64,000 bases of DNA, taken from the NCBI RefSeq assembly GCF_030408815.1, contig NZ_CP047355.1, positions 2,170,001 through 2,234,000 of the forward strand, given 5' to 3'. Under the pieces are notes generated by a model, which did no database searches, was not told the origin of the DNA, and saw only the letters and a list, made by a program, of their open reading frames with translations. This DNA comes from Corynebacterium freiburgense. Its GTDB lineage: Bacteria > Actinomycetota > Actinomycetes > Mycobacteriales > Mycobacteriaceae. Shown one piece after another: positions 36,397 to 45,805 of this stretch (positions are counted from its first letter, which is position 1; the number at the start of each line of letters is the position of its first letter). The position numbers and the translations under genes were made by a program.

Positions 36397-37206
36397 AATG
36401 GCCACCTTTGCAAAAATCGTTGTACGTATATATCGGCATACAAATACCTGACACAGCAGGTAGTTTCGCAATAGCTGGCCTGCAGATCCTTACCACGCAG
36501 CAACAAAACAACCTACTGAACTTTACGACGCCTCGGCCGTGCAGGTTGGTTCCATAGTCGCCGAATCACCCCTACATAAGGGTCCAAAACTGAACTTGCC
36601 TTGAAAAGTCAGGCCAGTTTTAGGTGCGCAGACTGATTGCCTTGGGTTTTCCCAGTTGGTTCAGCTGGTTTCCTAAGTGCATGGGCTGGTTCGCTAAAGG
36701 CATGGGCTGGTTCGCTAAAGGCATGGGCTGGTTTCCTGAGGTTGGAGCCGCTTTCCCTGCGGTTTGATAGGTCTACCCTATCAAACTAGTGATGTTTTCA
36801 TCCTTACTGTCGCAGATTCCATAAAATCGCCTGAAAAAATGGAATTTGTGACAGCAACCCATGTTGTACACAACTGTTGACCTGGGGTTTGTCGCAGATT
36901 CCATAAAAACAGCGAAAAAAATGGAATTCGTGACAGGTTCCCTACCTATCGTGTCGCAGATTCCATAAAATCCGCCGAAAAAATGGAATCTGTGACAACA
37001 CGCCCAACCAGCACCCAAAAAAGTCCAGCCAACGCCCAAAAGTCCAACCAGCGCCCGAAAAGGCTAAGCACCTCCCAACCAACGCCCAAAAGTCCAACCA
37101 GACCCCAGACGCTTCTCAATCAGATCCAATCAAATCCCAGTTCACCGGACGCACACAACCAAACCACCGGCCACAAAGCCAACAAAACCAGAGAGCAGTT
37201 ACATAT
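36397..37206. other. Repeat-rich intergenic region
   Basis: About 800 bases without a gene. It holds three 21-base tandem units GCATGGGCTGGTTCGCTAAAG (36679-36699 and 36700-36720 exact, 36721-36741 decayed), hairpin element copy C (36762-36997) and short interspersed CCAACCAGCGCCC-type repeats to about 37110. Confidence 0.8.
36762..37170 (-). repeat. Composite intergenic hairpin element, copy C (inverted relative to A and B)
   Basis: Three hairpins with arms TGTCGCAGATTCCAT and ATGGAAT(C/T)(T/C)GTGACA: 36808-36822/36839-36853, 36890-36904/36921-36935 and 36952-36966/36983-36997. The GTTTGATAGG / CCTATCAAAC inverted repeat is at 36762-36786. Read on the minus strand, the order and the inter-hairpin spacers match copy B, and the flank 37132-37170 matches copy A. 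Confidence 0.9.
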
Positions 37207-37758
37207 CTACCCGATCAAACTGCCTTTAAAAATCACATTTCCGGCTTGCAGCTCAGCCGAATACAAGTTCCCTACAGAAGTATTAAACACATACGAAACG
37301 CTGGTTTTTGCACCTGACCCGAGTGGCAAATCTAGCCCTGATGGCGTGCCCGCGGTCACCTCATCGAGGAGCTCCACCTCGGTTTCATTCCCTGAGTAAT
37401 CAATAAGTTTTAACTTTGGGGAATTCACAGCATCTGGAGGTATAGCAACATCATTTAAGTTCTTAATATAAAGATTTACCGAAGCCCCGCCATTCGGCGC
37501 ATATGTAGCCCCAACGAGTGTCCATTCAACATTCAGCCCGGGATCATGATGTTTACCGTAAATACTTTCGGCCTCTACAGGATCCACACTTTTTGCGCTA
37601 AAAGTAGGCTGGGAGATAGCACTTGCCGTTACACTTGGTTCTTGCGCGATCGGAGTTTCACGGAGATCTAATACGCTACAACCAGCGAGAATAGTAGCCG
37701 TTATAACAGTAAGCCCGGCCGCCTTGGGCCAAGCATTGCGTGCACTCATCCTTGACAT
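37207..37758 (-). CDS. Lipoprotein, 183 aa
   Basis: The start chosen is ATG 37758, with GAAGGGAG nine bases upstream. The signal sequence AGLTVITATILAGC ends in a lipobox (LAGC) whose Cys is about residue 27, so the mature protein is anchored in the cytoplasmic membrane and faces outward. A disordered linker rich in Ser/Ala/Pro follows. Then comes a beta-sandwich-like domain (VEWTLVGATYAPNGGASVNLYIKN...LKLIDYSGNETEVEL...SVSYVFNTSV), which resembles the DUF4352/Telomeric-antigen type of lipoprotein fold. Function unknown. It stands alone between the repeat region and aecD. Confidence 0.75.
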   Translation of the reverse strand: MSRMSARNAWPKAAGLTVITATILAGCSVLDLRETPIAQEPSVTASAISQPTFSAKSVDPVEAESIYGKHHDPGLNVEWTLVGATYAPNGGASVNLYIKNLNDVAIPPDAVNSPKLKLIDYSGNETEVELLDEVTAGTPSGLDLPLGSGAKTSVSYVFNTSVGNLYSAELQAGNVIFKGSLIG

Positions 37759-37990
37759 ATTGCACGTCTCCCTTCCTACGGCCCGCGCCGCCTTAGGACA
37801 TTCTAATACGCACAACTTATCCATCGGAATACCTAGACCTTTTATTACCAAAATACCTGCATTACAAAGGCATTTTTTCTATGCATACTCAAACCCACCA
37901 TTCTCAGCATTTTTACTACACAAGCCTGCCTGTACCTCCTACCCGGCAATATTCCAGACCGATAATCGCTTACGCCGCTAGAGTGGGAAC

Positions 37991-39109
37991 ATGCGTTTTC
38001 CAAATATGAAAGAACTCCAAGCACGCGGCACTCTCAAATGGACCAAATATCCAGCCGATGTCCTTCCCATGTGGGTTGCCGAAAGTGATTTCGGCACCTG
38101 CCCCGAAGTAAAACAAGCGCTTTTCGACGCCGTCGAGCGCGAGGCTTTTGGTTACCCCCCGGCCTCCGACGGATTAGCTGACGCATTAGTTACTTTTTCC
38201 CAGCAACGGTACGGTTGGGCACCCAAACCAGAGCATGTTTTTCCGATTCCTGATGTTGTTCGGGGAGTGTGTCTCGCGGTGGAACATCTCACCAGACCGG
38301 GTAGCGCTGTTATCGTACCAACCCCTTCATATATGCCATTTTTGGAACTTACGGGCGCGACCAAACGTGAAACAATGTTTATCGACGCCTACCATGGCAT
38401 CGATCTCAATGATATTGAGCAATGTCTCCAACGCGGCGCTGGCAGTATCGTTTTAGTCAGCCCCTACAATCCGCTAGGTTTCGCTTTTGAAAAGGACTAC
38501 TTAGTCAAGCTGGCGGAACTTGTAGCCCGATATGACGCTCGGATTATTGCGGATGAAATTCATGCACCTTTAGTTTTTGGCACCCACAATATTCCAGTTG
38601 CATCTGTTTCAGACACCGCCGCTGAAGTCACCATCACTGTGACCGCAACATCCAAAGCTTGGAATGTCGCAGGATTGAAATGTGCTCAAATGGTCTTTTC
38701 AAACCCGAAGGACGTCCAAGCCTGGGAACGCATTCACCCTATCCTTCGCGAAGGCGTTTCAACCATAGGTCTCATTGCTGCTGAAGCTTGCTATCGAGCC
38801 CATCAGGAATTTTTGGACAAACAAATCGACGTTCTCGTGAATAATCGAGACACTCTGATTACCGAGCTACCAAAAATCCTTCCAGGCGTTCGCACAACCG
38901 TACCAAACGCAACATACCTAATGTGGATCGATTTCCGGGAAACCCCCATCGCCGACAACCCCGCGGCCCATATCCTGCAGCGCTGCGGAGTTGCCTTAAA
39001 CGAAGGCACGACTTTCGGTCCAGGCGGTGAAGGTCACGCACGGTTAAACTTTGCTTGTACTCCAGAAGTCTTGGCGGAGGGCCTTAGCAGGCTCGCAAAT
39101 GCGTACTAG
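37991..39109 (+). CDS. aecD: PLP-dependent C-S lyase (cystathionine beta-lyase, AecD/MalY type)
   Basis: Cleaves C-S bonds of cystathionine and related thioethers to pyruvate, ammonia and a thiol. A fold-type I PLP enzyme of 372 residues: the beginning RFPNMKELQARGTLKWTKYP...LPMWVAESDF is diagnostic of the MalY/PatB/AecD branch. The PLP lysine is in TATSKAWNVAGLK (about residue 221), the substrate-carboxylate Arg in HARLNFACTPEV. Homologous aecD-brnQ linkage is known in corynebacteria; here a divergent dehydrogenase gene is inserted between them. Its end overlaps that gene by four bases. Confidence 0.93.
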   Translation: MRFPNMKELQARGTLKWTKYPADVLPMWVAESDFGTCPEVKQALFDAVEREAFGYPPASDGLADALVTFSQQRYGWAPKPEHVFPIPDVVRGVCLAVEHLTRPGSAVIVPTPSYMPFLELTGATKRETMFIDAYHGIDLNDIEQCLQRGAGSIVLVSPYNPLGFAFEKDYLVKLAELVARYDARIIADEIHAPLVFGTHNIPVASVSDTAAEVTITVTATSKAWNVAGLKCAQMVFSNPKDVQAWERIHPILREGVSTIGLIAAEACYRAHQEFLDKQIDVLVNNRDTLITELPKILPGVRTTVPNATYLMWIDFRETPIADNPAAHILQRCGVALNEGTTFGPGGEGHARLNFACTPEVLAEGLSRLANAY

Positions 39110-39981
39110 TATCCACGAGACGGATCAACTTCAGTAAGCATACGTTCACCCCTAATAAACCGCCGGTAGTTTTCCGCAACTACTGGCGCCAAAAATGCAT
39201 CCATGGTGTGCAGGGTATTTGCTGTATGTGGGGTAATAACCACATTGCTCCGACCCCATAGTGGATGTCCGTCTGGCAGGGGTTCTGGATCTGTTACGTC
39301 CAGACCAGCTCCAGCGATCTGCCCGCTATTTAATGCTGCAACAAGCGCTTCAGTGTCTACAACTTCCCCGCGAGCAACATTAATGAGCAGTGAAGAAGGT
39401 TTCATAGCCGCAAAAATCTCGGTATTCACCATATGTTTGGTTTCTTCAGTAAGCGGGCAACATAGAATTATATGGTCAACCTCGCCTGCAACGTCGATAA
39501 GGCGATCATTTCTTCCTACAGGAACAACTTCGGAATCGAACACAGGAAGGATTTTTTCCAAGGCCTTTCCGATACCTCCCATACCAACAACAGCCGTGCG
39601 CGTACCGAGGAGCATGCTTGTGGATTCATCAACACTTAAATCTTTCGGCCAGGAGTCTGTCCTCACCATATGAGGGATGCAGTGTTTTAAGGAAAGCAAT
39701 AATGCCATTGCTGATTCAGCAACTTGCTTCCCGTAAATCCCAGATGCATTTGACCAACGTCGATCGGGGGTAATATGTCCATCTCGAAAGTACGCATTAA
39801 TACCTGCAAATGGGAGCTGTACCCACTGAATATTTTCCGGGAGCTTTGGGAACGGACGTACGGGTACCTGGGTAAATACAAAAATATCTGCAGCTTCAAG
39901 TGAATCAACAATATGTGCGCCTTCGCTCCGAAGCGCCTCCTCCACTTGGGGGTACGAACCAAAACCTATATATACCTTCAT
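39106..39981 (-). CDS. D-isomer-specific 2-hydroxyacid dehydrogenase
   Basis: NAD(P)-dependent reductase of 2-keto acids, 291 residues. The Rossmann motif is VVGMGGIGKALEKIL. Catalytic residues follow the family order: Arg in NVARGEVVDTEAL, Glu in DVTDPEPLPDGHP and His in VITPHTANTLH. The short N-terminal catalytic part (about 95 residues) resembles the glyoxylate/hydroxypyruvate reductase A group. It is divergent from brnQ with an 88-base gap and convergent with aecD. Substrate unknown. Confidence 0.88.
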   Translation of the reverse strand: MKVYIGFGSYPQVEEALRSEGAHIVDSLEAADIFVFTQVPVRPFPKLPENIQWVQLPFAGINAYFRDGHITPDRRWSNASGIYGKQVAESAMALLLSLKHCIPHMVRTDSWPKDLSVDESTSMLLGTRTAVVGMGGIGKALEKILPVFDSEVVPVGRNDRLIDVAGEVDHIILCCPLTEETKHMVNTEIFAAMKPSSLLINVARGEVVDTEALVAALNSGQIAGAGLDVTDPEPLPDGHPLWGRSNVVITPHTANTLHTMDAFLAPVVAENYRRFIRGERMLTEVDPSRGY

Positions 39982-40069
39982 GCCCGTTTATGCTACCACG
40001 GGGGCTTTACCCAGTTTTACCTGCTACGATAAGCCAATTCCACAATGTTGTGAAAGGCAGGCTTTCCAT

Positions 40070-41479
40070 ATGGGCCAAAAATCCACGGCTGCCAAGACCT
40101 CTCTTGCGTCGGCCATCACAGTGGCAACTCTCATGCTCTTCTCTATGTTTTTCGGAGCAGGTAACTTAATTTTCCCTCCAATTCTCGGCGCTAGTGCTGG
40201 CGAAGGCTTTACATTAGCAATTATCGGCTTCCTTCTTGCTGGTGTTGCTCTTCCTGTGGTTTCCACGATCGCGGTCGCAGTCACAGGCAACGACATTATC
40301 GATCTCGCCCGAAGGGGTGGACCTATATTTGGTGTCGTATTCCCCGTATTGGTGTATCTTGCAATCGGCGCATTTTATGCACTTCCCCGTACCGCAGTGG
40401 TAAGTTTTTCTACTGCGGTAACGCCGATTACGGGCTGGGATTCAACCGAAGCAGCGGTTATTTTTTCAGCACTATTCTTCGGCGCCTCTCTCGCCCTAGC
40501 GTTTGATCCTTCGAATCTTGTAGATAAATTAGGCAAATATCTCACCCCAATGCTGCTTATTCTTTTAGTAGCATTGGTTGTACTCTCGGTATTGTATTTA
40601 GATGGCAAACCAATGCAAGCAACCGAAGAATATGCGGATCACCCATTAAGCGCTGGATTAATCCAGGGCTACTTCACAATGGATTCTCTCGCTGCCTTGG
40701 CATTCGGAATTGTTGTTGTGTCTTCCTTACGTCATAAGGGAATTACGGACAGCAAACTTCTTGTACGCGGTGTATCATATGCAGCCATTGGGGCGGGCGC
40801 CCTACTTATGGTGATCTACCTCGGGCTTGGATATATTGGGCACATCATTCCAAACCCGAGTAAGTACTCTGACGGCGCGGTATTGCTTACCGACGCCGCC
40901 CAACTCACTATGGGCACCCCAGGCTTAATCGTGTTCGGGCTTATTGTGCTTCTCGCTTGCCTTACCACTTCTGTTGGACTTATCGGCGCTACCAGCGAGT
41001 TCTTTAATCGTCTGGTACCAAAAATCAGTTATCGGAATTGGGCAATTCTATTTTCAATTATTTCATTCGGCGTTTCCATTAAAGGGCTCAAAGCCGTCCT
41101 CAGTATCGCCGGACCGATTATCGGATTCCTATATCCGATTGCAATTACCCTGGTATTCATTAGCCTGATCGAGCCACTATTCCGCCGTAAACTACGCTAC
41201 ACATTTGTATTCGGCCTCTTTACAGCGGTAGTTTGGGCTGGTCTTATGAGTTTGAATTCTCTTGGTATTGCAAGTGGCTTTATCGAAACTTTGATCGGTT
41301 GGTCGCCAATGCATGATCAAGATCTCGGCTGGGCGCTTCCAGCAGCAGCCGCTATCGCATTAGGCATTGGCGTGGATACAGCCGTAATGCCAGCACATAA
41401 AACTCCTGCCGAGTCCCCTACCGAATCACAACCGCTTGCCCAGGAAAGCGCCCCGAAAGTTTCGAATACTACATCGTAG
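40070..41479 (+). CDS. brnQ: Branched-chain amino acid:cation symporter, LIVCS family
   Basis: Imports Leu, Ile and Val (and Met in relatives) with Na+. The frame opens at 39980, but the ATG at 40070 gives MGQKSTAAKTSLASAITVAT, right before the first membrane helix with the diagnostic MFFGAGNLIFPPILG. About twelve hydrophobic segments follow in 469 residues, among them GGPIFGVVFPVLVYLAIGAF and LIVFGLIVLLACLTTSVGLI. A disordered, Pro/Glu/Ser-rich tail ends the protein. Confidence 0.92.
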   Translation: MGQKSTAAKTSLASAITVATLMLFSMFFGAGNLIFPPILGASAGEGFTLAIIGFLLAGVALPVVSTIAVAVTGNDIIDLARRGGPIFGVVFPVLVYLAIGAFYALPRTAVVSFSTAVTPITGWDSTEAAVIFSALFFGASLALAFDPSNLVDKLGKYLTPMLLILLVALVVLSVLYLDGKPMQATEEYADHPLSAGLIQGYFTMDSLAALAFGIVVVSSLRHKGITDSKLLVRGVSYAAIGAGALLMVIYLGLGYIGHIIPNPSKYSDGAVLLTDAAQLTMGTPGLIVFGLIVLLACLTTSVGLIGATSEFFNRLVPKISYRNWAILFSIISFGVSIKGLKAVLSIAGPIIGFLYPIAITLVFISLIEPLFRRKLRYTFVFGLFTAVVWAGLMSLNSLGIASGFIETLIGWSPMHDQDLGWALPAAAAIALGIGVDTAVMPAHKTPAESPTESQPLAQESAPKVSNTTS

Positions 41480-41487
41480 TTTTTCAG

Positions 41488-42045
41488 CTATAGGTGGCCG
41501 AGCTTTTCAACCTTAACATTCGGATTTTCCTCTTGTATCCACTCCACAACCTCGAAAACATTTGGGTTTGCTCCAGGAGGAAAATCCGCAATATATGCCT
41601 CAAGTTCTTTTGGGGCGCCACTGCGAGTATCCATGTCGAGTCGAGAGGACATTCGCGCCGCGATATGTCCCGGAATAAGCGCCAAGTAAGTACTTGATTC
41701 CAATGCCGCTGTTCTTCTACTCCATGTTTGCACACACGTTAACTGCTGGGGCGATAATCGAACACCACTACGAGTAATATGTAGCTCTGGCCCAACTTCC
41801 AGAACTACTTTTCGGCGCCTTAAAATCACTACCGCCAGGCAACACACCGCCAATAAAATTCCTAAAGCTGGCAAACTTGCAGAAAGCCCATATAAAGCAC
41901 GCAATGTGGAATTTCTTGCTGTGGCATACACGCGCAAAAATCCGATACATAAAGGTGCCATTACTACTACAAAAACAAGAAATGTAATAGCTGCTCGAGA
42001 CTTGGCTATCGAAGCAAAACTAGTGCGAACTCGAAGATTACTCAT
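41488..42045 (-). CDS. Two-pass membrane protein with PH-like C-terminal part, 185 aa
   Basis: Not recognised by family. From ATG 42045 (MSNLRVRTSFASIAKSRAA) two hydrophobic segments occur: about residues 20-39 (TFLVFVVVMAPLCIGFLRVY) and 50-76 (LSASLPALGILLAVCCLAVVIL). A cytoplasmic domain RRRKVVLEVGPELHITRSGVR follows, with the strand pattern seen in bacterial PH-like (bPH) membrane proteins, and ends in an acidic tail. No ribosome site is clear; an ATG three codons earlier is an alternative. Convergent with brnQ. Confidence 0.65.
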   Translation of the reverse strand: MSNLRVRTSFASIAKSRAAITFLVFVVVMAPLCIGFLRVYATARNSTLRALYGLSASLPALGILLAVCCLAVVILRRRKVVLEVGPELHITRSGVRLSPQQLTCVQTWSRRTAALESSTYLALIPGHIAARMSSRLDMDTRSGAPKELEAYIADFPPGANPNVFEVVEWIQEENPNVKVEKLGHL

Positions 42046-42534
42046 TGTGCGCATTATTTTACGCGTTAGGTGCAAAATAGTATGCAAACACACTCCGCAC
42101 CTTCACCCCCCGACTGCATTGGAGTGGGCGGGACGTCGAAACGCAGCAGCAGCCGAGATACACCGCAAACCATATTGCTTCCCGACCCTGCTGAATCATT
42201 GATTTTTTGTACCCAATCTTTTTTGGACTCCAGAAAGTAATGCCAGCAGCCAGCAACGACGAGACACAAGCCAGCATTCACCCCGATTCCCATTTGTTAT
42301 CAAAATTCTAATTCACTGATCGCCGTGCAACTAAGACATTCACCACTTACAGCAAACTAAGAATGGCAGTTGTGGCATTTTCTAATACACGAAAACCCTG
42401 GACAGCTCCCCCCATGTATAGAATTTGCTGCCACACTGGATAGGCATTTGGATGAATATCAACTCTAAAAAATACCCCCGCTGTAAACGGACCAACCCTT
42501 TATTTCAAAGTGTGAGCGACTACCCTTGCAACAC
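42046..42534. other. Intergenic region before the ABC importer
   Basis: 489 bases with no well-supported gene. A minus-strand frame 42066-42293 (75 codons, starting MGIGVNAGLCLVVAGCW, one hydrophobic segment) looks mildly protein-like but has no ribosome site and ends in an unlikely Cys-rich tail. I leave it unassigned. The promoter of the importer should lie near the right end. Confidence 0.4.
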
Positions 42535-44055
42535 ATGGGTAAATTTCAGGCCCCAAATGCCACGCTTTCAGTGATTGCTGCTGCCACGGTTACGGCAACG
42601 CTTAGCGCCTGCTCCGCAGGTTCTACAGCTGCGCGTGTAGGCCGCATTGCAGACGAAAATACGGTCGTTGTTGCCGTCGCCGCTGCTCCTGCGTCTTTGG
42701 ATTTCACCAAAACTTCTGGCGCAGCAATCCCACAAGCTCTTATGGGAAATGTGTACGAAGGCCTCGTAAAAATTAACGACGAAGGCGAAGTTGAACCTCT
42801 CCTAGCCACCGATTGGGAGGTCTCCTCCGATCGGCTCACCTATACGTTCCACCTACAAAAAGGAGTAACTTTTTCCAACGGTTCTCCCTTTAATGCAGAA
42901 ACCGCTAAGTTCTCCATCGACCGCGTTCGCTCAGAAGAGTGGACAAATGGCCTGAAGAAACAAATGGATGTGGTATCCGAAACTCGCGTAGTTGACCCAC
43001 ATACTTTAGAGGTAACGCTCACTCGGCCAAGCAACCGCTGGTTGTGGTCTATGGGAACGTTTATTGGGGCAATGATGAGCCCTGATGGCGTCTCCGAGTT
43101 AGCCACGAATCCAATTGGTACCGGACCGTACACAATTGATCAATGGGCAGTTGGGCAATCCCTTTCCTTTGCTGCCCGATCAGATTATTGGGGTAATAAG
43201 CCTGCAAATAATGGAGCCGCGATTCGCTATTTCAGTGATGCAATCGGGGCAACAAATGCACTTCGCTCGGGTGATGTTGATGTTGTGTATTCCATGCAAT
43301 CACCGGAATTGTTGCAAACATTAGACAGTTATCAGGTTAAAGAAGGCACGACCAATGGTGAAGTGCTACTGAGCATGAATAACCGGCGCGAACCATTTAA
43401 CGACGTCCGCGTCCGCCAGGCAGTGCTGTACGCTATCGATCGTCAAGCCGTTATTGATACCGCATGGGCTGGCAAAGGAATTGATACTGGCGGTGTTCCA
43501 GTTCCGCCATCCGATCCTTGGTACGAGGAATCTGACCGCTACCCATTTAACCCGGATAAAGCTCGTGAGCTTATTAAAGAAGCCGGCGCCGAAGGCAAGC
43601 GAATTGTATTATCTGTACCTTCGCTGCCTTATGCCACCGCAGCGTCCGAAATTGTCGTTTCTCAATTACGCGATGTAGGGCTTGATGTGGTAATTGAATC
43701 CACCGAATTCCCCGCCGTTTGGCTTTCCAAAGTACATAAGGCCCACGACTACGATATGTCAATCATTATGCATATCGAGGCACGCGATATTCCTACACTT
43801 TTTGGCAACCCTGATTATTATTTAGGTTTTGATTCTGAAACCGTTCGCCAGGCACTTGAGTTAGCGGATTCTGATTCCCCCGATAACCAAGTCACACATA
43901 TGCGACGTGCCGTTGACGGCATTATGGAAGAAGCAGGCGCAGCGACACTCTTTAATTACCCGAATATTGTAGTTTCTTCCCCAAATGTTGATGGGGTTCG
44001 AGCCAATCTTGTGGCCGAAGGATTACAGCTGTCTACATTACGGAAGGAACAATAG
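42535..44055 (+). CDS. ABC importer substrate-binding lipoprotein, peptide/nickel family (SBP_bac_5)
   Basis: Captures the solute outside the membrane and hands it to the two permeases. Starting at ATG 42535 the signal sequence SVIAAATVTATLSAC ends in a lipobox, so the mature protein is lipid-anchored. The body is that of the DppA/OppA/NikA family: the beginning ALMGNVYEGLVKINDEGEVEPLLATDW, YTFHLQKGVTFSNGSPF, and VRQAVLYAIDRQAVID. No ribosome site is obvious; a TTG three codons earlier is possible. Peptides, nickel-chelate or another metallophore are possible substrates. Adjacent to permease genes. Confidence 0.93.
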   Translation: MGKFQAPNATLSVIAAATVTATLSACSAGSTAARVGRIADENTVVVAVAAAPASLDFTKTSGAAIPQALMGNVYEGLVKINDEGEVEPLLATDWEVSSDRLTYTFHLQKGVTFSNGSPFNAETAKFSIDRVRSEEWTNGLKKQMDVVSETRVVDPHTLEVTLTRPSNRWLWSMGTFIGAMMSPDGVSELATNPIGTGPYTIDQWAVGQSLSFAARSDYWGNKPANNGAAIRYFSDAIGATNALRSGDVDVVYSMQSPELLQTLDSYQVKEGTTNGEVLLSMNNRREPFNDVRVRQAVLYAIDRQAVIDTAWAGKGIDTGGVPVPPSDPWYEESDRYPFNPDKARELIKEAGAEGKRIVLSVPSLPYATAASEIVVSQLRDVGLDVVIESTEFPAVWLSKVHKAHDYDMSIIMHIEARDIPTLFGNPDYYLGFDSETVRQALELADSDSPDNQVTHMRRAVDGIMEEAGAATLFNYPNIVVSSPNVDGVRANLVAEGLQLSTLRKEQ

Positions 44056-44057
44056 TT

Positions 44058-44999
44058 ATGGCCGGTGTTCTCCGTATTTTTACACGTTTCGCCGTCACAC
44101 TATTTATTGCAAGTATCATTATTTTTATTTTGCTGCGCGTAGCTCCTGGCGATCCCGCAGAAATCGCGCTTGGCATTCACGCCGATAATGAAGCTCTTGC
44201 AAAAACCCGCCAAACTTTTGGTCTCGATCAATCGCTGTTCACCCAATACATCACTTGGATTGGCGGCTTATTAAGTGGCAATTTTGGGGTTTCACTGACC
44301 AATAAATTGGACATCACTCCCCTACTTATTGATCGCCTTCAAGTCAGTCTAATTTTGGTTGCATCGAGTATGGCACTAGCACTCTTAATAGCAATTCCTA
44401 TGGGCACTTGGGCCGCCATGCGTCACCGCCATTTCGACGGCGCGTTTATTACTGCTTTTAGCCAGGTAGGCATTGCTATCCCTAGTTTCCTCGCTGGTAT
44501 CCTGCTGGTTTCCGCTTTCGCAGTGAATCTTGGTTGGCTTCCTGCTAATGGTTGGGTCCCGCCTGCGCATTCGACTAAAGAGTTTTTAGCTCGCTTAGTT
44601 CTGCCAACTATTTCACTGGCCGCTGTACAAGGTGCCATGATGACCCGCTATGTTCGCGCATCTGTCCTCGAAATCATCCATGAAGACTTTATGCGTACAG
44701 CTCGTGCCACCGGCCTTTCTAAAATTGGCGCAATGCTCCGCCACGGTTTACGAAACGCCGCCCTCCCTGTTATTACCGTTACCGGCGTTCAACTCACAGC
44801 ACTAGTTGTAGGTGCTGTCGTTGTTGAAAAAGTTTTTGTTATTCCGGGCTTGGGCACAATGCTTCTCGACGCCGTGGTCAACCGCGACCTTATCACCATC
44901 CAAACGGTGGTCATGGTGCTGGTGTTCCTTACCCTGTTGGCCAATCTTATCGTTGACCTCGTATCTAATTTTATCGATCCCCGTATTGGAAAGGAGTAG
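44058..44999 (+). CDS. ABC importer permease, DppB/OppB type
   Basis: First transmembrane subunit of the importer, 313 residues and about six membrane segments. The N-terminal helix plus the following LRVAPGDPAEIALG stretch is diagnostic of the DppB branch. The EAA loop that contacts the ATPase is YVRASVLEIIHEDFMRTARATGLSKI. Two bases separate it from the binding-protein stop. Confidence 0.94.
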   Translation: MAGVLRIFTRFAVTLFIASIIIFILLRVAPGDPAEIALGIHADNEALAKTRQTFGLDQSLFTQYITWIGGLLSGNFGVSLTNKLDITPLLIDRLQVSLILVASSMALALLIAIPMGTWAAMRHRHFDGAFITAFSQVGIAIPSFLAGILLVSAFAVNLGWLPANGWVPPAHSTKEFLARLVLPTISLAAVQGAMMTRYVRASVLEIIHEDFMRTARATGLSKIGAMLRHGLRNAALPVITVTGVQLTALVVGAVVVEKVFVIPGLGTMLLDAVVNRDLITIQTVVMVLVFLTLLANLIVDLVSNFIDPRIGKE

Positions 45000-45007
45000 T
45001 AAACACA

Positions 45008-45805
45008 ATGCGCACTAGTGGCATTATCGGAGCAATTATTGTTTCCACAGTTGTATTTGGCGCTCTCCTTTCATTGGTTTGGACGCCATACGATCCCGTA
45101 CACGTTATCCCCGAAGACCGTCTGCAGGGTAGCTCACTCGAACATTTCCTTGGGACAGACCGCTACGGACGAGACGTCTTTTCCCAAATCCTGGCAGGCT
45201 CCCGAATCACTCTTCTTGTAGGCCTTGTTGCCGTGGGTATTGGCGCTGGTTTAGGTATCCCACTCGGCGTGATCGCCGGCATGAAACGTGGTCTTATCGA
45301 CCAATTTATTATGCGCGGTGCCGATATGCTGTTAGCATTTCCGGCACTTCTACTTGCAATTATCTCCGGCGCCGCCTTTGGCGCTTCCACAATCTCTGCA
45401 ATGGTTGCAATTGGTATTGCAGCTTCTCCGAGCTTCGCTCGTGTTGCGCGCTCCGGCACCCTGCAAGTTATGAGCCGTGATTATATCGCCGCAGCCAAGC
45501 TTTCTGGACGTTCCCCAATTCCACACATCCTTCCGAATATCGCTGGTGTGCTTACCGTGCAAGCTTCCGTCGCCTTTGCACTAGCAATCCTTGCGGAAGC
45601 CGCCTTGAGCTTCCTCGGCCTTGGCACCCCTCCCCCAGATCCATCATGGGGCCGCATGCTCCAAAGCGCCCAAGCTTCACTGGGCTCCGAACCTATGCTC
45701 GCCGTTTGGCCGGGCCTTACGATCGCAATAACCGTTCTTGGTTTCAACCTTCTTGGTGATGGTCTCCGCGACCTTATTGACCCAAAAACTAGGAGGGCCG
45801 CATGA
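45008..45805 (+). CDS. ABC importer permease, DppC/OppC type
   Basis: Second transmembrane subunit, 265 residues, shorter than the typical 280-300. The diagnostic LGTDRYGRDVFSQILAGSRITLLVG follows the first helix. The EAA loop is ARVARSGTLQVMSRDYIAAAKLSG. An ending FLGLGTPPPDPSWGRML is usual for DppC. AAGGAG overlaps the preceding stop codon, and its own end overlaps the ATPase gene by ATGA. Confidence 0.94.
   Translation: MRTSGIIGAIIVSTVVFGALLSLVWTPYDPVHVIPEDRLQGSSLEHFLGTDRYGRDVFSQILAGSRITLLVGLVAVGIGAGLGIPLGVIAGMKRGLIDQFIMRGADMLLAFPALLLAIISGAAFGASTISAMVAIGIAASPSFARVARSGTLQVMSRDYIAAAKLSGRSPIPHILPNIAGVLTVQASVAFALAILAEAALSFLGLGTPPPDPSWGRMLQSAQASLGSEPMLAVWPGLTIAITVLGFNLLGDGLRDLIDPKTRRAA

Noticed and set aside
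42066..42293. 75-codon minus-strand frame before the ABC importer
   Set aside because: Plausible hydrophobic start, but no ribosome site and an unlikely Cys-rich end.
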